A DNA stretch of 64,000 nt from Heloderma charlesbogerti (Eukaryota > Chordata > Lepidosauria > Squamata > Helodermatidae): the NCBI GenBank assembly GCA_026122225.1, contig JANEZZ010002882.1, positions 186,001 to 250,000 of the forward strand. Reading direction: 5' to 3'. The position numbers and the translations under genes are program-made. The notes under the pieces are model-generated. The model was not told the DNA's origin. It searched no databases and worked only from the letters and a program-made list of their open reading frames with translations. Below are positions 21,683 to 33,211 of the stretch, in pieces. Every line of letters begins with the position of its first letter. The first letter of the stretch is position 1.

Positions 21683-21925
21683 CCTGGTTTGCATGTGACA
21701 ACCCAGAGTACGGAATGAGCATGAGTTGTTGTTGAATCATGGGTAGTCATTATGTACGAACCCTGTACTATGGTTTAACAATGGATTGTTAACCACAAAG
21801 AACCCAGAGTTCACAACCAAACAACAAACTATGGGTTCTCTTCCTGAGTTGTTCATGGTTAACAGATCATAGTTAAACTATAGAGCAGGTTTGCACATAA
21901 AGACAACCCATAATTGAACATGCAA
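21683..21925. repeat. long imperfect palindrome, MITE-like
   Basis: The outer ends are inverted-like (CTGGTTTGCATGTGACAACC at the left). Inner GTTAACC/TATGGTTTAAC motifs alternate in both orientations (TATGGTTTAACAATGG, TTAACCACAAAG, TCATGGTTAACAG). A related style of element is at 51025-51410. Limits are approximate. Confidence 0.4.
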
Positions 21926-22140
21926 ATGAGGCCATAATAATCACCATGCCTAATGTTATGTTCTAAATAAAGGGTAACATGGGGGGGGGGATCTACTTCC
22001 GCCATTCTTTAATCACCAGGTATATGTGCATACAAATTGTAGTTAAATTGTGTTCAGGAGTAAATAATCCAAAGGGCTTGACCAGAGTATGCATCTAACT
22101 GGAATAGCTTGTAAAACAGGATCAATCCTGTTACTTGCAT

Positions 22141-22206
22141 GAATCATAGAATAGTAGAATAGTAGGGTTGGAAGGGGCCTACAAGGCCATCGAGTCCAAC
22201 CCCCTA
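22141..22206 (-). mobile_element. CR1 LINE, 3' end fragment
   Basis: GAATCATAGAATAGTAGAAT, then GTTGGAAGGGGCCTACAAGG and CATCGAGTCCAACCCCC, is the antisense of the CR1 tail. Only about 65 bp remain. Confidence 0.85.
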
Positions 22207-23135
22207 ATGGATGTATTACTAAACAGGAATGTAAATCTGTAGCATTACAAATTTGATTTCAATACCCTTCCACCAGGGAAGTATGTCACTGATTTTGCCC
22301 CTGAGACATTGCTGATGTCCACACTTTTTTCTTAGCTGCAGGTGGGATTACCCTTTTTGTGCAAACTAAAATGTGCCGGACTTGCAGCCTGTTCCTGAAT
22401 AGCTCCACCTGTCACACATTAAACTTTGAGCAATTGTGATTTCCCGCCCAGCCTTGGAGTGTGGCAAAGGGTAACTTGCACTTACATACTCACATTTATG
22501 CCAACCAGGCTGTGAGTAGCATTATCATTAGCAATCATTGGATTTTCTATGAGCCATGCAGGCCTCAAAAGTCATGCCTTACATGTGGAGGAACCAATGG
22601 TCTTCTTTAAACATGTTATGTTCAGGCTATGGACCATTTAGTTTAAAAGGCTTTCCAAAGTAAAATCCACCTTCTCAGCGTATTGCTTTGCTTCCCATCC
22701 CCTTGCCTAGAGGTAATTTCTTAGCCTGAAACTGCAGCTCCCCCTCCTCAGCACATTATGGGTGCAGCATTGAAATGAAAATTGTCTGCAATGGGCAGCC
22801 CGTCTGCAGTTGGCTGAGCCCATCTGGTTCCACTTAACAGCTTTCATGGGTAAGACATTGGGGGTGGAGAGCATTATGCTCATTTTGGGTGCTGCATTCC
22901 AGGGAGATGCAGACATGTTAGGAGCAATGCTTAGAAAAGTGGAGAGGATGGCAAAAGCCATCTGGTGTGCAAGCCCCATCTAAACAAACACTCTTGCACA
23001 TCTCCCATTCCTTTCAACGGGGTTTGGAGGAAAGAATCTTCCCTGGATTGTACCCAAAGATTCCAGTGAGAGGACTGTACAGGCTTGTGTTATTCCAGTG
23101 CCATTGCGGTACCACTAAAGTACATCTGCACCAAT
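22207..23135. other. intergenic stretch, nothing recognised
   Basis: No gene or familiar repeat was seen. Confidence 0.4.
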
Positions 23136-23306
23136 GAATCATAGAATAGTAGGGTTGGACGGGGCCTACAAGGCCATTGAGCCCAACCCCCTGCTCAATG
23201 CAGGAATCCAAGTCAGAGCATCCCTGACAGGTGACTGTCCAGCCTCATCTTGAATGCCTCCAGTGTGGGAGAGCCCCCCATCTCCCTATGGAATTGGTTC
23301 CATTGT
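23136..23306 (-). mobile_element. CR1 LINE, 3' end fragment
   Basis: Antisense CR1 tail plus the last codons of ORF2 (CACTGGAGGCATTCAAG-type sequence on the minus strand). It ends abruptly at GGTTCCATTGT, where half of a palindromic MITE follows. Confidence 0.85.
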
Positions 23307-23540
23307 GTGACTTCAGTGGGGCCTACTCCCAGGTAAGTGGGTATAGGATTGGATTCTGAAAGGCCTCAGAGATGGGAATAATATTAAGACAGGCACCAGG
23401 TGAACCCCTCTAAGGAGAGCATGCCAGAATCAGGGCACCACCACTGAAAAGCCCTTTCCTCAGTAACCACCTGCTATGTCTCACTTGGTGGGCAGAGTCA
23501 AAGAAGCTCTCCAGTTAAAATCTTAGGGCTCTGAGTAGGC
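23307..23540. repeat. half of a palindromic MITE followed by an L2-like remnant
   Basis: 23307-23360 holds the right half of the short palindromic family (GGGGCCTACTCCCAGGTAAG, ATAGGATTGGATTC). About 23370-23540 resembles antisense L2-like 3' sequence (AAGGAGAGCATGCCAGAATC). The latter is tentative. Confidence 0.4.
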
Positions 23541-24063
23541 ACACATAGAGAAAGGCAATCCCTTACATCTGGAGTGGGAAACCTGCAGGTCACATGTTAC
23601 CTGCTGCCAAACTGTATGTAACCCATGCCATCCTTTCCCACTGATTAGCTGAGCAACACAACTCCGCAGCCCTCTGTTTCCCACTGCTTAGCTGTTTCTT
23701 GCTGATCAGCTGGCGGGCAGAGATCAGCTGAGCAGTAGAGAAAAGGGATCCCTGCCCAGGTGGGGTGGGGGTGGGTTCCTTCCCTCCAAGGTAGGAAAAT
23801 CAAAGTGTTTTGAAGGCATAGATCCAGCCAGACCCATGCTTTCAGAAGACATCCAGTATGGAAGCCAAGTGAGCTGCTGCTGGAGGAACAGATCACTCTG
23901 TCGCTCCCCCAGCAGCCTGCTGCATTTCCATGCTGAGCAGAAGAAAGGCAGGCCTCTTTCCCCCAACCCCCAATCAACAGAGCAGCCAAGCGGGCTCCCT
24001 TAACATGGACAGAGTGATGATCTCTGTCCCTGCCCTGGCAGCTCGAGTAGGTGTGTGTTGTAA
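23541..24063. other. intergenic stretch, nothing recognised
   Basis: No supported gene. The open frames at 23645-23989 on the minus strand look accidental. Confidence 0.4.
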
Positions 24064-24150
24064 GTGGTTACAAATTTTATGTATATTTACTTGGAAGTAA
24101 GTCCAATTTAATTCAATGGGGCTGACCTTCAAGTAAATGCAGCCCAAGTC
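24064..24150. repeat. short palindromic reptile repeat (MITE-like)
   Basis: Contains TACTTGGAAGTAAGTCC, then AATTCAATGGGGCTGACCTT and TCAAGTAAATGCAGCCC, the same family as 4461. Confidence 0.55.
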
Positions 24151-24928
24151 TCTCAGTTTGAGCTTCCAGTTCTAGAGAAGCACAAAGATTACAGGGGTGC
24201 ATCCAGACAAGGCTCTTATTATGCTCTTGCCTTGCCTCATTCATGGAATGTTATGGGGCGGGGTGTGTGTGTCCAGATGATCTCATCTTCTACTTGTAAC
24301 CCTTGCATGTTTTCCCACTGTTTCTTCCATCTCTCTTTTTTTCTTACCATGGGAAGTCCATTAAGGAAAAAAAGGTGCACAATGCCTTCTGTTAGCACTG
24401 GGACACCTCAATCTGGAAGCAACCCAGGTCAGGTAACTGAACTCAGTGACGAATGCCAGTTGGCAAAGCTAGTTGTATCCTTCTCCAAGCATCATGCACA
24501 TTAATGGCACTATATAAGCAAAATATTGTTCCAGAATAAATTTTCCAAAATCCATATCACCATCATACCTTTATTCAGCCAACTCAAAGGTCAGTAAACA
24601 CCAAACAAGCTTTCACATTCTCCAGAAGTCTTCATCAGGGAAGATGGTCAATAAAGCAAGGACAAAGTGGGTGATTTTCTAGCCATGGGGTCTGCATTTG
24701 GTTACATTCTTAAGATGGAAAGTTTGAGGAGGCTACAGACATTCAAATTACACAGATGGCTTTAGGGTGTACCTGTGACCTGTGAAGAACAAGCAAGCAA
24801 GCAAGCAAATAGTTGATCCACATTTTTTAAAATATAAAATCCAGTTGTTGCTCAAAAAAGCTTCTCCATCCTTGGGCAAAACACACAGGCTCCTTAGTAG
24901 TTTATGATTGTTATTTATCAGTATAGGG
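24151..24928. other. intergenic stretch with minor repeats
   Basis: A LINE-tail-like phrase (TTAATGGCACTATATAAG) lies near 24500 and a (GCAA)n microsatellite at about 24787-24808. Nothing else was recognised. Confidence 0.4.
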
Positions 24929-25016
24929 TGCTTCTTTGCTGGTTGGCCACTGTGTGGACAGAATGCTGGACTAGATGGACTCTTGGTCTAATCCGGCACC
25001 AGGGCTTTTCTTATGC
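24929..25016 (+). repeat. reptile interspersed repeat (SINE-like tail)
   Basis: Contains GGTTGGCCACTGTGTGGACA and TGGACTAGATGGACTCTTGG, ending GGCTTTTCTTATG. The antisense copy at 60432-60560 is longer. The family is frequent in squamates; its exact class is uncertain to me. Confidence 0.5.
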
Positions 25017-25404
25017 AGCCTGCAGAGACAGCTACCTGTGACTACACAATACTTCCCAGGGATTTTGTGAGCTTGGGGAGAAGACCAAGGAGGGTTGCTG
25101 GAATCAAACTCAGCGCACACAAACACGCCCAGAACATGAAGGAAATCCTGCAGGAACCACTCACCACATGGAAAGTGTTATACTAAGTCACAGAGGAGTG
25201 GGTTAACCTGCAACGCAGCGTAAGGTTAACCCTCATCAAAAGGGTGCATTGGTGCTTTCCACCCTAAAGCTTTATTTTTCTAATTTGCTTATTTCACCAA
25301 ATATTTTGCTATCAACACAAAATTGCTGAAGTACAGTTCATCAAGAGATTCAACTCTATTTCCTGTTGTTTGAATAAGGACAATGCTGCTGTTGTTACTT
25401 CCAG

Positions 25405-25806
25405 AAGGGTAGCCATGTCAGTCTGCTGCAATGAAAACCACAGAGTCTTGTGGCACCTGAAAGACGAACACATTTATTTATTCTGGCATAAGCTTTCATG
25501 GATGCTGTCCACTTCATGAGATGCATGAAGTTCAGTGGTGCTTGTGCTATCGCCCAACAACTTTTTGTGAATGGCAGCTGTTAAGGTCATGAATACTATC
25601 TGTACTTTTTGCATTTCAATTCCCTCTGACCACACAGTTTACACCCACTGCCACATGTGTATAAGAATCTACCAACTCAAAGTTAACACCTTTTGCATCT
25701 GAAGGGACAGCATCCATTAAAGTTTATGTGAGACTGAGTTTTCTAGCCTTTTAAGGTGCCACAAGACTCTGCTGTTTTTGCTGGATCAGACTATCATGGC
25801 TGCCCC
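25405..25806. mobile_element. MITE-like element with long inverted ends
   Basis: The left end (GGTAGCCATGTCAGTCTGCT, then AGAGTCTTGTGGCACCTGAA) and right end (TTTTAAGGTGCCACAAGACT, then ATCAGACTATCATGGCTGCC) are inverted copies over about 55 bp. The interior is not coding. Related shorter copies are at 28299-28500 and 44755-44872. Confidence 0.6.
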
Positions 25807-26082
25807 CCGCCATTTGATTTTCTGTAAACCTTCCCCATTACAAAATGTTAGGATATGACAGTTGAAGAAATACCCTTGCTAGGTTTGTAATTGGCAGTGA
25901 GGCTGATCTGATGTCTTTGAAGCTGGCTGAACATGTTTGCTCAATGGCTTTTGCTGGCTAGACATTTCTTTAGTTAGCACTGAAGGTTGGTGGCTACTGA
26001 AAGAGGACACACTTCATATGCTTGGGTGTGGGTTGGAGAAGCACTTAGTAGTTGCAAAATGGCCAGTAAAGAGAAACAAGAA
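25807..26082. other. intergenic, nothing recognised
   Basis: No feature was seen. Confidence 0.4.
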
Positions 26083-26297
26083 CCGGCTGAACATCAGGAA
26101 AAACTTCCCAACTGTTAGAGCAATATGGCAATGGAACCCATTCCCTAGGGAGGTGGTGGGCTCTCCCACACTGGAGGAATTCAAGACGAGGCTGGACAGC
26201 CATCTGTCAGGGATGCTCTGACTTGGATTCCTGCATTGAGCAGGGGGTTGGACTCAATGGTCTTATAGGCCCCTTCCAACCCTACTATTCTATGATA
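26083..26297 (+). mobile_element. CR1 LINE, 3' end fragment
   Basis: Starts abruptly at CCGGCTGAACATCAGG (late ORF2) and runs through the 3' UTR to CTATTCTATGAT. About 215 bp, strongly 5' truncated. Confidence 0.9.
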
Positions 26298-26939
26298 GGC
26301 CCATCCCACAAGAGGGGGGAACTCTATGTCCGAGACAGAGGCTGAGTGACCCCCTAGCCCGCAGGAGTAGAGACATCTCAAAAAGCAGGCCAGAGCAAAC
26401 CCTGTGAGAAGGCAGGCTTTGTATGAGGAATAAGGTTCCTTATAAGTAAAGGACTCCTTGTGAGGAGGGATTTGCTGCAGCAGAGTCCTGGGTGGGGCTG
26501 TGGAAGCTCCAGCTTATAAACTCTCAGTTGAGACCTGCTGGTTGATGAAACATCACCTTTATTTTAGCTCCCTGTAGAAACCTTGCTTCTCCTTGAACTA
26601 ATCTCTTGCGCTGTTGACTCCTGATCCTGGCTTTGGACTGTCCCCCCCCCCTTTTTTACCAGTAACATTGTGCTTTGACCTTTCGTTTGCCGCCACCATT
26701 GTCACCAGCTGCTATTGCTCCTCATTGCTCCTGCTTGCTTGCTTGCCAGGCAAAGAGCTGGTGAACAACTAGACAGTGGCATGTACTGCTCCTCCTCATC
26801 ACCACTGTCGTCTAGGCCACAGCAAGAACAGGTGAACAAGCACACTGCAATGGTGAAGAGAAGAAGCAACTCCATGGGACTCTTATCAGTGGTCCCTTGC
26901 TGGGGTGTGGCCCTCAGCAGTTGCCTAACTATGCCTACT
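26298..26939. other. intergenic, nothing recognised
   Basis: A C-run followed by a T-run lies at about 26640-26657. No gene. Confidence 0.4.
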
Positions 26940-27628
26940 TTTGTTGTTGTTTATTCGGTCAGTCGCTTCCGACTCTTTATGACTTCATGGACCAGCCCAT
27001 GCCAGAGCTTCCTGTTGGCCATCGCCACCCCCAGCTCCCCCAAGGTCGAGTCCGTCACCTCCAGAATATCATCCATCCATCTTGCCCTTGGTCGGCTCCT
27101 CTTCCTTTTGCCTTCCACTTTCCCTAGCATCAGCACCTTCTCCAGGGTATCCTGTCTTCTCATGATGTGGTCAAAGTACTTCAGTTTTGCCTTTAATATC
27201 ATTCCCTCAAGTGAGCAGTCTGGCTTTATTTCCTGGAGTATGGACTAGTTTGATCTTCTTGCAGTCCAAGGCACTCTCAGAATTTTCCTCCAGCACCACA
27301 GTTCAAAAGCATCTATCTTCCTTCGCTCAGCCTTCCTTATGGTCCAGCTCTCGCAGCCATAGGTTACTATGGGGAATACCATTGCTTGAACTATGTGGAC
27401 CTTTGTTGTCAGTGTGATGTCTCTGCTCTTAACTATTTTTTCCAGATTTGTCATTGCTCTCCTCCCAAGAAGTAAACGTCTTCTGATTTCCTGGCTGCAG
27501 TCAGCATCTGCAGTAATCTTTGCGCCTAGAAAGACAAAGTCTGTCACTGCCTCCACGTTTTCTCCCTCTATTTGCCAGTTATCAATCAAGATGGTTGCCA
27601 TAATCTTGTTTTTGTGTTTTTTTTTACA
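26940..27628 (-). mobile_element. older RTE/BovB-type LINE, 3' fragment
   Basis: On the minus strand two offset decayed frames (27245-27670, then 26951-27202) encode the C-terminal part of an RTE-type reverse-transcriptase ORF: VTYGCESWTIRKAERRKID, ELWCWRKILRVPWTARRSN, LGKVEGKRKRSRPRARWMDD. The phrases parallel the BovB copies in this window (ELWCWRRLLRVPWTARRSN) but differ enough to mark an older or separate subfamily. It ends in a TTGTTGTTTA-type tail at the left. Confidence 0.85.
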
Positions 27629-28298
27629 CCAGCCCAAAAGGGGTTTTCCCCAGGGCTGAGCCTGACTCAACCATGGCAGGACATCAGGCCCATGGAGAAT
27701 TTATGATTGTTTGCCAAATAATGGGTTTATATGGCCGTATCCCTCTCACTGGAACGGAATCAGCCTTCTCTGATTAATTCCAATTAATTACTGGTCCTCC
27801 AGTTGTCCAAATGGAAGCTCATATTCCAACTGCCTTACTTAAGTTGCCTGCACTTCTACAGGTTGCAAAAGGCTCACGGGACAAGCCCTTCTCTCTGGTC
27901 CCAACTTCCTACCAGTTGAAAAATATATATGAGGTCCAGAAGAAGTTTGTTTCTTGTCAAACATTCCATTGCTCATTCAGCCATGGTTGGAGCATCCTAA
28001 GGTAAGCAGATACCTCTCATGGACAAGGAAGGCTGTCAACTGCATAGCATAAACAGGGTGTTCTGCTCAACAGAGGCATTGTCACTTCATAGGGCTAATT
28101 CCCAAGGGATCGGCACCATTCTCTGTGGGGAAAACTCATCCTTTTCAAGCAGGAGTTGGTCCTGGTATTTCAGGACAATACATCTTAATCCAAGGAAGAA
28201 CTTGGAACAATTTACCACTTGCAGAAGTGGGGAGCAGGGAACACAGACTAACATGTTGTTCATGGATACTTAGTACACCTTTGTAACTTGCCTATGTC
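27629..28298. other. intergenic, nothing recognised
   Basis: No gene or clear repeat was seen. Confidence 0.4.
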
Positions 28299-28500
28299 GC
28301 AAAACAGCAAATAGTCCTGTAGCACCTTAAAGATCAGTGCATTTATTGTGGCACAAGTTCTCATGGCAAGTGCTCACTTTGAGAGATGCACCTTGCCCAG
28401 TAATGCTTCTGCCACAATCTATATATCTTTAGGGTGCCATGACAGCATTCTTTGCTGGGTTTGCTGCAAGAGTCTTACACAGCTGCCTCTCTGGAATCTA
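28299..28500. mobile_element. MITE-like element with inverted ends (family of 25405)
   Basis: AACAGCAAATAGTCCTGTAG, then CACCTTAAAGATCAGTGC at the left, and CTTTAGGGTGCCATGACAGC at the right, form diverged inverted ends. An internal phrase (GTTCTCATGGCAAGTGCTCA) parallels the 25405 copy. Confidence 0.5.
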
Positions 28501-28644
28501 CCTAGATTAGGAATGGATTATACAGGAGACTAAACGCACATTTAAAAAACTTTCTGATTGGAGGATTGTTCCTAATTGGAAGAGAGAATGACAGCAAACC
28601 CTTTGTGTTCCCCAGCTGTACAACCTCTGTGTATTTCACTGGGA

Positions 28645-28735
28645 TTGCAATCCTATGCACATGTACCCAGGAGTAAACCTCATTGAATTCCATAGGACTG
28701 ATGTTGAAGTGGGCATGCCTAGGATCGCACTGCAG
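28645..28735. repeat. short palindromic reptile repeat (MITE-like)
   Basis: Starts TTGCAATCCTATGCACATGT and ends CATGCCTAGGATCGCACTGC, inverted at both ends. Confidence 0.6.
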
Positions 28736-28973
28736 GACCTGGTGATCTGCTTTTAGTCCTTTATGAATTCAGAAAGTAGTGATGAATGCAAAGAGGAAGA
28801 TAACCAGCTCTTACCCTGTAGGTGCCTGTGGGCCTCTGCTGCAGCCCCAGGCCCAGGCTGGAAGCTGGGCTCTGGTGCCCCTGTGGGCACTGATGGGTAC
28901 GATGGTGAGGGATTTGAATGACTGTGTAAAAGAGTACAAATGTCTGCCACTGGACAAGCCACCCAGGGGCAAC

Positions 28974-29026
28974 ATAGAACAGTAGGGTTGGAAGGGGCCT
29001 ATAAGACCATCGAGTCCAACCCCCCT
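28974..29026 (-). mobile_element. CR1 LINE, 3' end fragment
   Basis: ATAGAACAGTAGGGTTGGAA, then CATCGAGTCCAACCCCCC: antisense CR1 tail, about 50 bp. Confidence 0.8.
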
Positions 29027-29284
29027 ATAGGACCATTGCGTCCAACAATCAAGGCACATTGTGTTGTTTCTTGATGTGACAATGCTACTCTTGGATTGTT
29101 TAGAAAGGGGTGGGCACCTGTAACACATAGGGTAGGCCTCCAGGAATGTTGCAGGAAAAAAACCTGGGCCATAAAGTAGCACCTGCTCTTCATGGGCCCC
29201 TTAATTGAGCCCTCACAGGATTCTCTTCCCCGGACAGACAAAAGGACTCAGAAGAGAATGCACAAGTTGTGGTTAAAATAGAGA

Positions 29285-29472
29285 ACTAGGGTTGAAGAGA
29301 CTTGGGTTCAAATCCCTGTTCAGCTATAGACCTCACTGGGTAACCTTGGGCCAGTCCTTATCTCTCAGTTTAACATAACTCACAGGATTGTTGTAAGGAT
29401 AAAATGGAGCGGGGGGGGGGGGGGAACTGTTATGCTGCCTTGAGTTCCCTGGAGGAAATGTAGTACTAATAC
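29285..29472 (+). mobile_element. MIR/CORE-SINE-like element
   Basis: Contains CTTGGGTTCAAATCCCTG (box B-like), CCTTGGGCCAGTCCTTATCT, CAGGATTGTTGTAAGGATAA and a tail GCTGCCTTGAGTTCCC, the order expected of a MIR-type CORE-SINE. It carries a run of 14 G at 29411-29424. A second copy is at 54560-54745. Confidence 0.65.
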
Positions 29473-30094
29473 ATGCAAATCACACTTGGGAGAGTTATGG
29501 ATAACTGGCCACCTCTCCCTGCTCCTCTGCAGTCCCCAGTCTCAACCAGGCTCTCTGAAACCAGTGCTGCTGAGAACTGAAGGCAGTGCTGAGGAAGGAG
29601 AGAGATCTGGTTGGGAGGTGAGCCTGGTAGGTTTGCCTTCCCTACTCCAAGGGAGAATTCAGATGGAAGTGGTTTCCTGGCTCTTCAGGATCTGGAAATC
29701 ATCATCAGCTATCAGCTTCCTGACAGACATTCCAGACAAGGCCTGCCTTGCTAGAAGGAGCAGATCAGAAATCATGTCTATCTGCTGCTACACCAGACAA
29801 ATAAGGGTGTATACAGATGTGCAAGACCCAAAGCTTTCCAAAGGTGGTTTTGTAGCGCAGAATAGTAGAGCTCTACTTGCACTACGCTTGAAAAGCTTTC
29901 TAGGAACATCACCTCGTGGCACTCCCTTCCTTCCCTCCCCAATCACAGGGTCTGCCTGCAGTGAGACAGCCAGCTGCCCAGAGTGCTTCCCCAGGAAACC
30001 GCACTTTCCCAGCAAACCGCCTGCTTCAGTGCTGGGTGGGAAAATGTGATTATGCGCACTGTGAAAGAATTGGGTGGGATTGCCTAGTAGCACT
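29473..30094. other. intergenic, no gene recognised
   Basis: An open frame of 187 codons (29486-30049) has no recognisable domain. Confidence 0.4.
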
Positions 30095-30168
30095 GCAGGG
30101 ACTGCAGTGGACTCAATGGCCTTGTAGGCCCCTTCCAACCCTACTATTCTATTCTATGATTCTATGAC
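30095..30168 (+). mobile_element. CR1 LINE, 3' end fragment
   Basis: GGACTCAATGGCCTTGTAGG..ATTCTATTCTATGATTCTATGA: only the last roughly 75 bp of a CR1. Confidence 0.8.
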
Positions 30169-30825
30169 TGTGAGCACTTCATGTAAGATTTGCTATTTAA
30201 GACTTTGTGGTGGGAAATAAAATATATCACTCTGTTTTGAATAGACTGAACGTTATAGTATCTAGTTTTCATTTTCTGGGCCATCCAACTGCCTTGATTC
30301 TCATTTACACTGGCAAATTCATTTGCGAAGGACGAGACCTACATAGTTCCAAGATCTAGTTCTTCTGTATTTCCCCATGGCTCGCATCTATGCTCCATCA
30401 ACACCATTAGGTGATAGCAGCAAATCTGAATAAAAAGGGCATGTAAAAAATGAGTTCTTAATGGCTGCAAAGCCTGGTTTTACTTTGGGAGTGATGTAAT
30501 GTAGAACCTCCTTTATTTACAGTGGAATCCTATGCACACTTAATTAGGGGCAAGCCTGATTAACACAGTAGAATGTACTTTGGAGTAAGGAACATAGGAT
30601 TGTGCTACATGACATGTATTTAATGACCTGGAATGAACCTTTTTTCAGTAAAAAGAAATGAACTGTTTTGTTTCAGAATCTGCCCTGCACAATCGCAAAC
30701 AAAATAGGTTGAAAATCCAAATAAAGCATAACAATGACAATGATCAACAGATTAACAGATTAATTGGAATTTAAATGGACAATATATTCCTATACTATAA
30801 GGACACATAGTCAACTTCTGTTAAA
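30169..30825. other. intergenic, with one degraded palindromic repeat
   Basis: A diverged copy of the short palindromic family lies at about 30523-30605 (GTGGAATCCTATGCACAC and ACATAGGATTGTGCT). Nothing else was recognised. Confidence 0.4.
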
Positions 30826-31393
30826 TCATAGAATCATAGAATGGTAGGGTTGGAAGGGGCCTACAAGGCCATCGAGCCCAAACCCTTGCTCAATGCAGGA
30901 ATCTAAGTCAGAGCATCCCTGACAGATGGCTGTCCAGCCTTGTCTTGAATGCCTCCGGTGTGGGAGAGCCCACTACCTCCCTAGGGAATTGGTTCCACTG
31001 TCGTATTGCTCTAATAGCCAGGAAGTTTTTCCTGATGTTTAGCTGGAATCTGGCTTGTAACTTGAGCCCATGATTCCGTGTCCTGCACTCTGGGATGATC
31101 GAGAAGAAATCCTGGCCTTCCTCTCTGTGACAACCTTTCAAGTACTTGAAGAGTGCTATCATATCTCCCCTCAGTCTTCTCTTCTCAAGGCTAAACATGC
31201 CCAGTTCCTTCAGTCTCTCTTCATAGGGCTGTTTCCAGTCCCCTGATCATCTTTGTTGCCCTCCTCCAAACCCTCTCCAGTTTGTCTGCAGCCTTCTTAA
31301 AATGTGGCACCCAGAACTGGACACAGTACTCCAGATGAGGCCTAACCAGTGCTGAGTAGATGGGAACGAGTACTTCCTGGGATTTGGAAGCCA
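30826..31393 (-). mobile_element. CR1 LINE, 3' part of a split copy (outermost layer of a nest)
   Basis: Antisense CR1: the 3' tail (TCATAGAATCATAGAATGG at 30826), then ORF2 codons (LFKYLKGCHREEGQDFF, PECRTRNHGLK on the minus strand) up to GCTTCTATT at 31393. Here a BovB begins. The CR1 sequence resumes at 39157, so this copy was split by the insertion. Ten CR1 bases expected between the two parts (AATGCAGCCC on the plus strand) are missing. Confidence 0.92.
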
Positions 31394-32635
31394 TGCTTCT
31401 ATTGTTGTTGTTCAGTCGTTCAGTCGTGTCCGACTCTTTGTGACCCCATGGACCATAGCACGCCAGGCCTTCCGGTCCTGTGCTCTCTCCCGGAGCGTGC
31501 TCAAGTCCATATTCATTGCATCAGTGATGCTATCTAGCCATCTCATCCTCTGCCGTCCCCTTCTCCTTTTGCCTTCAGTCTTGCCCAGCATCAGGGTCTT
31601 TTCCAGAGAGTTTTCTCTTCGCATTTGGTGGCCAAAATATTTGAGCTTCAGCTTCAGTCTCTGTCCTTCCAATGAGCACTCAGGGTTGATTTCCTTTAGG
31701 ATGGACTGATTGGACCTCCTTGCAGTCCAGGGGACTCGTAAGAGTCTTCTCCAGCACCACAGTTCGAAAGCATCAGTTCTTCGGCACTCAGCCTTCCTTA
31801 TAGTCCAGCTCTCACAGCCATACGTTGCTACTGGGAAAACCATAGCTTTGATTAGACAGACCTTTGTCGGCATGGTGATGTCTCTGCTTCTTACTATGCT
31901 GTCTAGGTTTGCCATAGCTTTCCTCCCAAGGAGCAAGCGTCTTTTAATTTCATGGCTACAGTCACTGTCTGCGGTATTCTTGGAGGCCAAGAAAATAAAA
32001 TCTGTCCCTGCTTCCATTTCTTCCCCTTCCATAAGCCAGGAAGTGATGGGGCCAGATGCCATGATCTTCGTTTTTTTAATGTTGAGTTTCAAACTAGCTT
32101 TTGCACTCTCCTCTTTCACCCTCAACAAGAGGCTCTTGAGATCCTCTTTGCTTTCTGCCATTAGGGTGGTATCGTCTGCGTATCTGAGGTTGTTGATAAT
32201 TCTCCTGGCAATCTTAATTCCGACCTGTGATTCATCCAACCCAGCGTTTCTCATGATGTACTCTGCATATAAGTTAAATAAGCAGGGCGACAATATGCAG
32301 CCTTGTCGTACTCCTTTCCCAATTTTGAACCACTTGGTTGTTCCATGTCTGGTTCTTACTGTTGCTTCTTGACCCTCGTACAGGTTTCTCAGGAGACAGG
32401 TAAGGTGGTCTGGTACCCCCATCTCTTTCAGAATTTGCCAGAGTTTTTTGTGATCCACACAATCAAAGGCTTTAGCATAGTCAATGAAGCAGAAATAGAT
32501 GCTTTTCTGGAATTCTCTTGCTTTCTCCATGATCCAGGGAAAGTTGGCGATTTGATCTCTAGTTCCTCTGCCTCTTCGAAACCCAGCTTGTACTTCCGGT
32601 AGTTCTCAGTTCACATATTGCTGAAGCCTAGCTTG
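31394..32635 (-). mobile_element. BovB/RTE LINE, 3' part of a split copy (second layer)
   Basis: Starts at the left with the antisense BovB 3' end (GTTGTTGTTCAGTCG). It contains the RT C-terminal half and stops at GAAGCCTAGCTTG, where a gypsy LTR begins at 32636. The continuation is at 37341-39156, shown by comparison with the unbroken BovB copies at 43360-43385 and 58360-58380. Confidence 0.95.
31412..32530 (-). pseudogene. BovB reverse transcriptase, C-terminal part
   Basis: A 372-codon open stretch with motif A FIDYAKAFDCVD, motif B GVRQGCILSPCLFNLYAEY, motif C RYADDTTLM and the C-terminal GCESWTIRKAE and [14 protein letters not shown]. The catalytic YADD is intact. The protein is cut off from its endonuclease half by the LTR element insertion and by frame lesions on the other side, so it cannot work as a unit. 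Confidence 0.9.
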
Positions 32636-33155
32636 TGTCAGGGTAGACACTGAGCCCATAGAATCATAGTTCTGATTCTGAGGAAGAGCAGTCGCTCCTG
32701 GGAGAGGAGCGTGCTCCTCTTTCCCAGGGCCCACAGCTGACGGAGATTCCTCCCACCAGCATTCCTAGATTAGAAAGCAGTCCAGGGAGTGACCGAGCAG
32801 AGATAGCAGACTTGGTGGATGCGCGACGCAGAGAGCGGCGCCAGATGGAGGGCGCAGAAAGGAGGCGCAGTGCCCGGTTGGCGCGCAAACAACGGCTGCG
32901 CCCCGAGGATCCAAGGGAAAAGGGGAGGGACTCTCCCTAGTTCTTTAAGTTCAGGGGTCTGCAAGTAATTCCCTTTCAAACGGGGACCAACTGTTTCAAC
33001 TTAGGGCATAGGTACTCTGCTGCTCAGATCTAGTTGCTACCTGTAGAGTTGTTAAATTGTAAAGGAAGAATAAAGCTTTGAAAGGAATCCCTTTGTCTCT
33101 GTCTGGACTTGGCTACTGGATTAGACTGAGAGAGGCCTCCAAGGAGCCCTTGACA
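32636..33155 (+). repeat. 5' LTR of the gypsy element
   Basis: About 520 bp, TG...CA ends, AATAAA at 33069-33074. It matches the 3' LTR (36810-37340) with small indels, including a loss near 32665 that breaks the internal open frame. A possible primer-binding TGG is at 33159-33161, but I could not assign a tRNA. Confidence 0.95.
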
Positions 33156-33211
33156 GCTTGGTCCCCGTTCCTCTTTTTTTCTCTCTCCTCTCTCTCTTCT
33201 CCTATTGCCTT

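Noticed and set aside
31710..32372. 220-codon plus-strand frame
   Set aside because: Antisense of BovB reverse transcriptase; mirrors exist at 43628-44275 and 58625-59149.
33159..33180. Primer-binding site after the 5' LTR
   Set aside because: A TGG is present 3 nt after the LTR, but I could not match the following bases to a tRNA 3' end with confidence.
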